From: Actinomycetospora succinea
GTDB lineage: Bacteria > Actinomycetota > Actinomycetes > Mycobacteriales > Pseudonocardiaceae
Assembly: GCF_004363095.1 (NCBI RefSeq)
Contig: NZ_SNYO01000001.1
Coordinates: 496,001 to 560,000, forward strand
DNA: 64,000 nucleotides
Direction of reading: 5' to 3'
Made by a program: the position numbers and the translations under genes. Positions 60,018 to 64,000 of the stretch are shown piece after piece; the first letter of the stretch is position 1; the number at the start of each line of letters is the position of its first letter. Under the pieces are notes generated by a model. That model did not search any database and was not told the DNA's origin. It worked only from the letters and a program-made list of their open reading frames with translations.

Positions 60018-61403
60018 TCAGACGCCCCGCAGGCACGCGTCGGTGCCGCCGGTGACGCCGGCGCGGAAGACGCGGATGCGCTCGTAGCCGGTGCCGGCGG
60101 CGGCGACGCCGTCGGTGCCGCGCGAGGCGGTGTCCTCGCGCAGGAGCAGGGTCACCGACTCGTCGAGGTCGCCCGGGGACAGAGCGAAGCCGCTCGCCCC
60201 GCTGCCGACGGCCGCGCTGTAGGCGCCGGCGAGGCAGAGCGCGGCGCGCCCGCCCTCGGCGCCCGCCGTGGGGCGGTTCAGCGCGGCGAGGGCCGCGGTG
60301 CCGAAGCGGGAGGCCAGCAGCGTGCCGGTGGCGTAGTCGCCGATGCGGGCGTGGTCGGCGGCGAGGGTGCCGGACCCGTCGATGTGCACCGCGGACGGCG
60401 TCGCGCACCACGCGACCGGCCCCTGGACCGCGCCGTCGGCGTCCGGGCAGGTCGCCTCGTCCCGCTCGGTGCCCGGCGTCGTCCACTGCCCGCCGCGCCG
60501 GCGGACCTCGCCGCCGAACCAGCGGTCGAGGTCGGGGACCATCGCGTCGATCAGCGGCTGGAGCCCCAGGTTGCCCCCGGAGCTCTCGTCGGCCTGCGAC
60601 CGGAACGCCTCCTGGGTGAACACGCGGTCGCGCCCGATCGCCTGGCACACGTCCGGGTCGCCGTCGAAACCGTCCTGGAACGACGAGACCCGGTCGAACG
60701 CGTTGCCGTGGGCCTGGACGTTGCGCGGCGAGGTGCCCACCGGGTCGCGGAACCCGATCAGCGCGCCCATCGCCCCGTCGATGCCCGCCGCGCCCGTGCG
60801 CAGGTCGGGCAGCGCGCCGTCGCGCACCTGGCGCAGGAACACGCCCGCGTAGCAGTCGGCCTGGGCCTCGAGCAGGATCGTCGGGGCGCCCTGGAGCGCG
60901 CCGGTGCGGTCGAGGCGGCCCTGGACGGCGTGCCCGAACTCGTGGGAGAGCACGACGACCACCGCGGAGTCGCCGAAGTCGCGCCGCAGCTGCGGCAGGA
61001 GCTCGCCGCGGTCCCAGGCGATGATGTCCGCGCTCGGGCAGTAGAACGCCGTGCCCCGGACCTCCTGGGGGTTCTGCAGGCACGGCACGGGCACGGCGCC
61101 GGTGCGGTTGCGCGGGTCGACCGAGAAGTAGCCGGCGAGCGGGCGGAACGGCGCACCGCCCGCGACCTGCGGGAGCTCGCGGCCCCAGTAGCCCTCGAGG
61201 TCGCGCAGGGTGGCCGCGGCGAGGCGGTCCTCGTCGCCCCCGTTGGTGCCCTGGACGAACGAGGGATCGATGCCCGGGCTGACCTCCGGGCCGGCGATCG
61301 CCCGCCCGTCGACCGGGAAGGCGCACGCCGTCGTGACCAGCACGGCCAGCACCGCACACGTCACGACCAGCGCCCGCACCGATCCCCGCACGCGCGCCAT
61401 CAT
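60018..61403 (-). CDS. Neutral zinc metallopeptidase lipoprotein
   Basis: A 461-residue secreted protein with a signal peptide and lipobox (LVTTAC, Cys27). The zinc motif is HEFGH (His154, Glu155, His158), with LEAQADCYAGVFL beyond it supplying the third ligand, as in the YpfJ/neutral zinc metallopeptidase family. The C-terminal half has two Cys pairs that may form disulphides (CQAIG, TCPDAD, WCATP, ACLRG). The two ATGs at 61403 and 61400 are equivalent. It is a stand-alone gene; the substrate is unknown. Confidence 0.88.
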   Translation of the reverse strand: MMARVRGSVRALVVTCAVLAVLVTTACAFPVDGRAIAGPEVSPGIDPSFVQGTNGGDEDRLAAATLRDLEGYWGRELPQVAGGAPFRPLAGYFSVDPRNRTGAVPVPCLQNPQEVRGTAFYCPSADIIAWDRGELLPQLRRDFGDSAVVVVLSHEFGHAVQGRLDRTGALQGAPTILLEAQADCYAGVFLRQVRDGALPDLRTGAAGIDGAMGALIGFRDPVGTSPRNVQAHGNAFDRVSSFQDGFDGDPDVCQAIGRDRVFTQEAFRSQADESSGGNLGLQPLIDAMVPDLDRWFGGEVRRRGGQWTTPGTERDEATCPDADGAVQGPVAWCATPSAVHIDGSGTLAADHARIGDYATGTLLASRFGTAALAALNRPTAGAEGGRAALCLAGAYSAAVGSGASGFALSPGDLDESVTLLLREDTASRGTDGVAAAGTGYERIRVFRAGVTGGTDACLRGV

Positions 61404-61450
61404 GCCGGTGGTGCGGGCGCCGCGAGGGCGGTTCCGCGCAACTCGGGCCG

Positions 61451-63667
61451 TCACCCCGGTGCGAGCCAGAGGACGCCGTTCGCGGGCAGGGTCACCTCGG
61501 CCGAGGCGGGGCGGCCGTGCCAGCCCGTCGACGACGCGATGACGGCCCCGTAGTTGCCGACCCCGCGCCCGCCGTAGATCTCGGCGTCGGTGTTGATGAC
61601 CTCGCGCCAGCGCCCCGTGGACGGCAGGCCGACCCGGTAGTTCGGGTGGTCGGACCCGGAGAAGTTGACGACGCAGGCCACCGGGTTGCCGGCGCGGTCC
61701 TGGCGCACGAACGACAGCACGTTGCCCGTGGCGTCGTTGGCGTCGATCCACGAGAAGCCGGCCGGGTCGGTGTCCAGCTCGTACAGCGGGGGCAGCGCCC
61801 GGTAGGCGGCGTTGAGGTCGCCGACCAGCCGGCGCAGCCCCCCGTGGCGCGGGTCGTCGAGCAGCTCCCAGTCGACCGAGCGCTCCTCGGACCACTCGCG
61901 GACCTGCCCGAACTCGCCGCCCATGAAGATCAGCTGCTTGCCGGGGTGCGCCCACATGAAGCCGAACAGCGCCCGCACGCCCGCGGCCTTGCGCTCGTCG
62001 TCGCCGGGCTGGCGGGTCCACAGCGAGCCCTTGCCGTGCACGACCTCGTCGTGCGAGAGCGGCAGCACGTAGTTCTCGCTGTACGCGTACGTCATCGAGA
62101 ACGTCATCTGGTTGTGGTGGTAGCTGCGGTGCACGGGGTCGCGCCCGATGTAGTCGAGCGTGTCGTGCATCCAGCCCATGTTCCACTTGAACCCGAAGCC
62201 GAGCCCGCCGAGGTGGGTGGGCCGGGTGACGCCGGGCCACGCCGTCGACTCCTCGGCGATCGTCACGACGCTCGGGTGGGCCTTGTAGACGGTGGCGTTG
62301 ACCTCCTGGAGGAACGACACCGCCTCGAGGTTCTCGCGGCCGCCGTAGCGGTTGGGCGTCCAGCCGCCGTCGGGGCGCGAGTAGTCGAGGTAGAGCATCG
62401 AGGCGACCGCGTCGACGCGCAGACCGTCGACGTGGAACTCGTCGAGCCAGTACAGCGCGTTGGCGACGAGGAAGTTCCGCACCTGCGAGCGGCCGAAGTC
62501 GAACACGAGCGTGCCCCAGTCGAGCTGCTCGCCGCGGCGCGGGTCGCCGTGCTCGTAGCAGGGCGTGCCGTCGAAGCGGGCCAGCGCCCACTCGTCCTTG
62601 GGGAAGTGCGCGGGCACCCAGTCGACGATGACGCCGATGCCCGCGCGGTGCAGACGGTCGACGAAGTAGCGGAAGTCGTCGGGGGAGCCGAACCGCGAGG
62701 TCGGCGCGTAGTACGAGCTGACCTGGTAGCCCCACGAGCCGCCGAACGGGTGCTCGGCCACCGGCAGCAGTTCGACGTGGGTGAAGCCGGTCTCGGTGAG
62801 GTAGTCGGCGAGCTGGTCGGCGAGGTCGCGATAGCTCAGCCCCTGGCGCCACGAGCCCAGGTGCAGCTCGTAGACGCTCATCGGCTCGATGTGCGGGGTC
62901 GACGCGGCCCGCTGCGTCATCCAGTCCTGGTCGGTCCACTCGTGGGTCGACGTGGTGACCACCGACGCCGGCGTGGGCGGCAGGTCGGCGGCGAAGGCCA
63001 TCGGGTCGGCCTTGTCGAGCCAGTTGCCGTCCGGGGAGAGGATCCGGAACCCGTAGCGGGCGCCGTCACCGATGCCCGGGACGAACAGCTCCCAGACGCC
63101 CGAGCCGAGCGCGCGCATCGGGGTGGCCGTCCCGTCCCACCCGTCCCAGTCGCCGCAGACGCGCACGCCGCGGGCGTGCGGCGCCCACACGGCGAACGAG
63201 GTGCCCTCGACGGGGCCGGCCGGCGTGGGCCAGCGGCGGAAGTGAGCGCCGAGGGCGTCCCAGAGCCGCTCGTGGCGGCCCTCGCCGATGAGGTGCAGGT
63301 CGACGGGGCCCAGCACCGGCGAGAAGCGGTACGGGTCGTCGGCGATCGTCTCGACGGTCTCGCCGGTGGCCTCGTCGGTGCGCCGCGTCGCGAGGCGGTA
63401 GCGCGGCAGCGGGCCGGGCACGCCGGCCGCGAACACACCCGCGTGGTGCACCTCGGCGAGCGGGTAGCGCCCGGCCGTCGGGCCGTCGTCGATGACGACG
63501 TCGACCGCGTCGGCACCGGGGCGCAGCGCGCGCACGATGACCGTGCCGGGCGACTCGGGGTCACGGTGCGGGCCGAGCACCCCGTGCGGGTCGCGGTGCG
63601 AGCCCTCCATGAGGAGGTGGACGTCGAGGTCCGAGGGGGTCGGGGTGAGGGGACGGGCCCGGGTCAT
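61451..63667 (-). CDS. glgB: 1,4-alpha-glucan branching enzyme
   Basis: A 738-residue GH13 branching enzyme that makes alpha-1,6 branches in glycogen or alpha-glucan. The N-terminal carbohydrate-binding domains (1-220) precede the barrel with [30 protein letters not shown]. The catalytic residues are Asp419 ([11 protein letters not shown]), Glu472 ([10 protein letters not shown]) and Asp540 ([11 protein letters not shown]). ATG 63667 overlaps the stop of the maltokinase gene upstream (ATGA). With maltokinase it belongs to the TreS-Mak-GlgE-GlgB route, which makes alpha-glucan from trehalose in actinobacteria. Confidence 0.97.
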   Translation of the reverse strand: MTRARPLTPTPSDLDVHLLMEGSHRDPHGVLGPHRDPESPGTVIVRALRPGADAVDVVIDDGPTAGRYPLAEVHHAGVFAAGVPGPLPRYRLATRRTDEATGETVETIADDPYRFSPVLGPVDLHLIGEGRHERLWDALGAHFRRWPTPAGPVEGTSFAVWAPHARGVRVCGDWDGWDGTATPMRALGSGVWELFVPGIGDGARYGFRILSPDGNWLDKADPMAFAADLPPTPASVVTTSTHEWTDQDWMTQRAASTPHIEPMSVYELHLGSWRQGLSYRDLADQLADYLTETGFTHVELLPVAEHPFGGSWGYQVSSYYAPTSRFGSPDDFRYFVDRLHRAGIGVIVDWVPAHFPKDEWALARFDGTPCYEHGDPRRGEQLDWGTLVFDFGRSQVRNFLVANALYWLDEFHVDGLRVDAVASMLYLDYSRPDGGWTPNRYGGRENLEAVSFLQEVNATVYKAHPSVVTIAEESTAWPGVTRPTHLGGLGFGFKWNMGWMHDTLDYIGRDPVHRSYHHNQMTFSMTYAYSENYVLPLSHDEVVHGKGSLWTRQPGDDERKAAGVRALFGFMWAHPGKQLIFMGGEFGQVREWSEERSVDWELLDDPRHGGLRRLVGDLNAAYRALPPLYELDTDPAGFSWIDANDATGNVLSFVRQDRAGNPVACVVNFSGSDHPNYRVGLPSTGRWREVINTDAEIYGGRGVGNYGAVIASSTGWHGRPASAEVTLPANGVLWLAPG

Positions 63668-64000
63668 CGCTCACCACGCCCCGCGGGCGTGAGCAGTCGA
63701 CGCATCGACCGGAGCGGGATGGACACCCAGCTCGGCCGGTTGCGGGTCTCGTACAGCACCTCGTACACCGCCTTGTCCAGCTCGTAGGCCCGCAGCAGCT
63801 CGGGCGACTCCCGGGGGTCGGTCCCGGTGGCCTCGGCGTAGCCGTCGCAGAACGCCGACCGGTTGCGGTCGGCCCACTCCTGCGCGCGGCGCTCGAGCTG
63901 CGGATCGGGGTCGTCCGCGGATTGTTCCCACTCCGAGAGCTGGTGGAACGCGGCGTAGTCGAACGAGCGCAGCATCGCGGCGACGTCGCGCATCGGGGAG
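63664..64000 (-). CDS. mak: Maltokinase, C-terminal part (5' end outside window)
   Basis: The frame stays open to the window edge, so only the last 111 residues are seen. The fragment [18 protein letters not shown] near the visible start, [18 protein letters not shown], and [32 protein letters not shown] match the C-terminal helical end of Pep2/maltokinase, which phosphorylates maltose to maltose-1-phosphate for GlgE. Its stop overlaps the glgB start by four bases, so the two are translated together. TreS or a TreS-Mak fusion probably lies further upstream. Confidence 0.9.
   Translation of the reverse strand, partial: SPMRDVAAMLRSFDYAAFHQLSEWEQSADDPDPQLERRAQEWADRNRSAFCDGYAEATGTDPRESPELLRAYELDKAVYEVLYETRNRPSWVSIPLRSMRRLLTPAGRGER

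Overview
The window is chromosomal DNA from a very high-GC actinobacterium. Third codon positions are almost always G or C, GTG starts and 1-4 base ATGA/GTGA gene overlaps are frequent, and the gene set includes NucS mismatch endonuclease, MurA with Asp in place of the catalytic Cys, IdeR-type iron boxes, a fused CydDC, a split GlgE-type glycogen locus and F420/flavin LLM enzymes. The mix is most like Pseudonocardia or another Pseudonocardiales; that assignment is inference. I see no rRNA, tRNA, CRISPR array, insertion sequence or prophage.

Layout. 1-7.1 kb: a tightly packed catabolic operon (CaiB-type CoA transferase cut by the window edge, acyl-CoA dehydrogenase, AtzG/GatC-like small subunit, amidase, MmgE/PrpD protein, LLM oxidoreductase, RutA-like flavin monooxygenase), ended by a strong hairpin. 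7.1-10.7 kb: a hypothetical gene, serA and a DUF1624-type membrane acyltransferase. 10.7-23.1 kb: the most interesting region, a probable non-ribosomal peptide cluster. It holds a Pls/PosA-type membrane synthetase with a decayed adenylation domain and two carrier domains, an intact separate adenylation-carrier protein, an FHA-HTH regulator divergent from a Ser/Thr kinase, an SbnA-like 2,3-diaminopropionate-type enzyme and a TauD/SyrP-like Fe(II)/2-oxoglutarate oxygenase. A shared 19-bp dyad lies upstream of both the synthetase and the SbnA-like gene. I infer a cationic oligo- or poly-amino acid product, perhaps containing diaminopropionate.

23.1-32.4 kb: a lactone-oxidase/aldolase-like pair, a GH16-like protein, PduO cobalamin adenosyltransferase, an IdeR-boxed iron-siderophore ABC importer and murA. 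32.4-50.9 kb: genes of the ethylmalonyl-CoA pathway are scattered here: ethylmalonyl-CoA mutase, a tandem 3-hydroxybutyryl-CoA dehydrogenase, crotonyl-CoA carboxylase/reductase, epimerase and the MeaB chaperone, with the PduO enzyme upstream able to make their cofactor. Interspersed are housekeeping genes (nucS, HIT, NUDIX, aldehyde dehydrogenase), a protein built of nine 14-residue coiled-coil repeats, a flavoprotein/MBL/MFS operon with a possible iron box, and a DivIVA-like coiled-coil protein.

50.9-64 kb: a BlaI/M56 regulatory pair divergent from cydA-cydB-cydDC with an array of dyads in the shared promoter; MarR, thiamine-binding and thioredoxin-TPR genes; a zinc metallopeptidase lipoprotein; glgB and the end of maltokinase. 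A palindromic repeat (GCAGCGAAC-N5-GTTCGCTGC) has expanded inside the cydDC linker and recurs as a perfect hairpin at 59.97 kb. All assignments rest on reading the sequence and remembered family motifs; no search was run.
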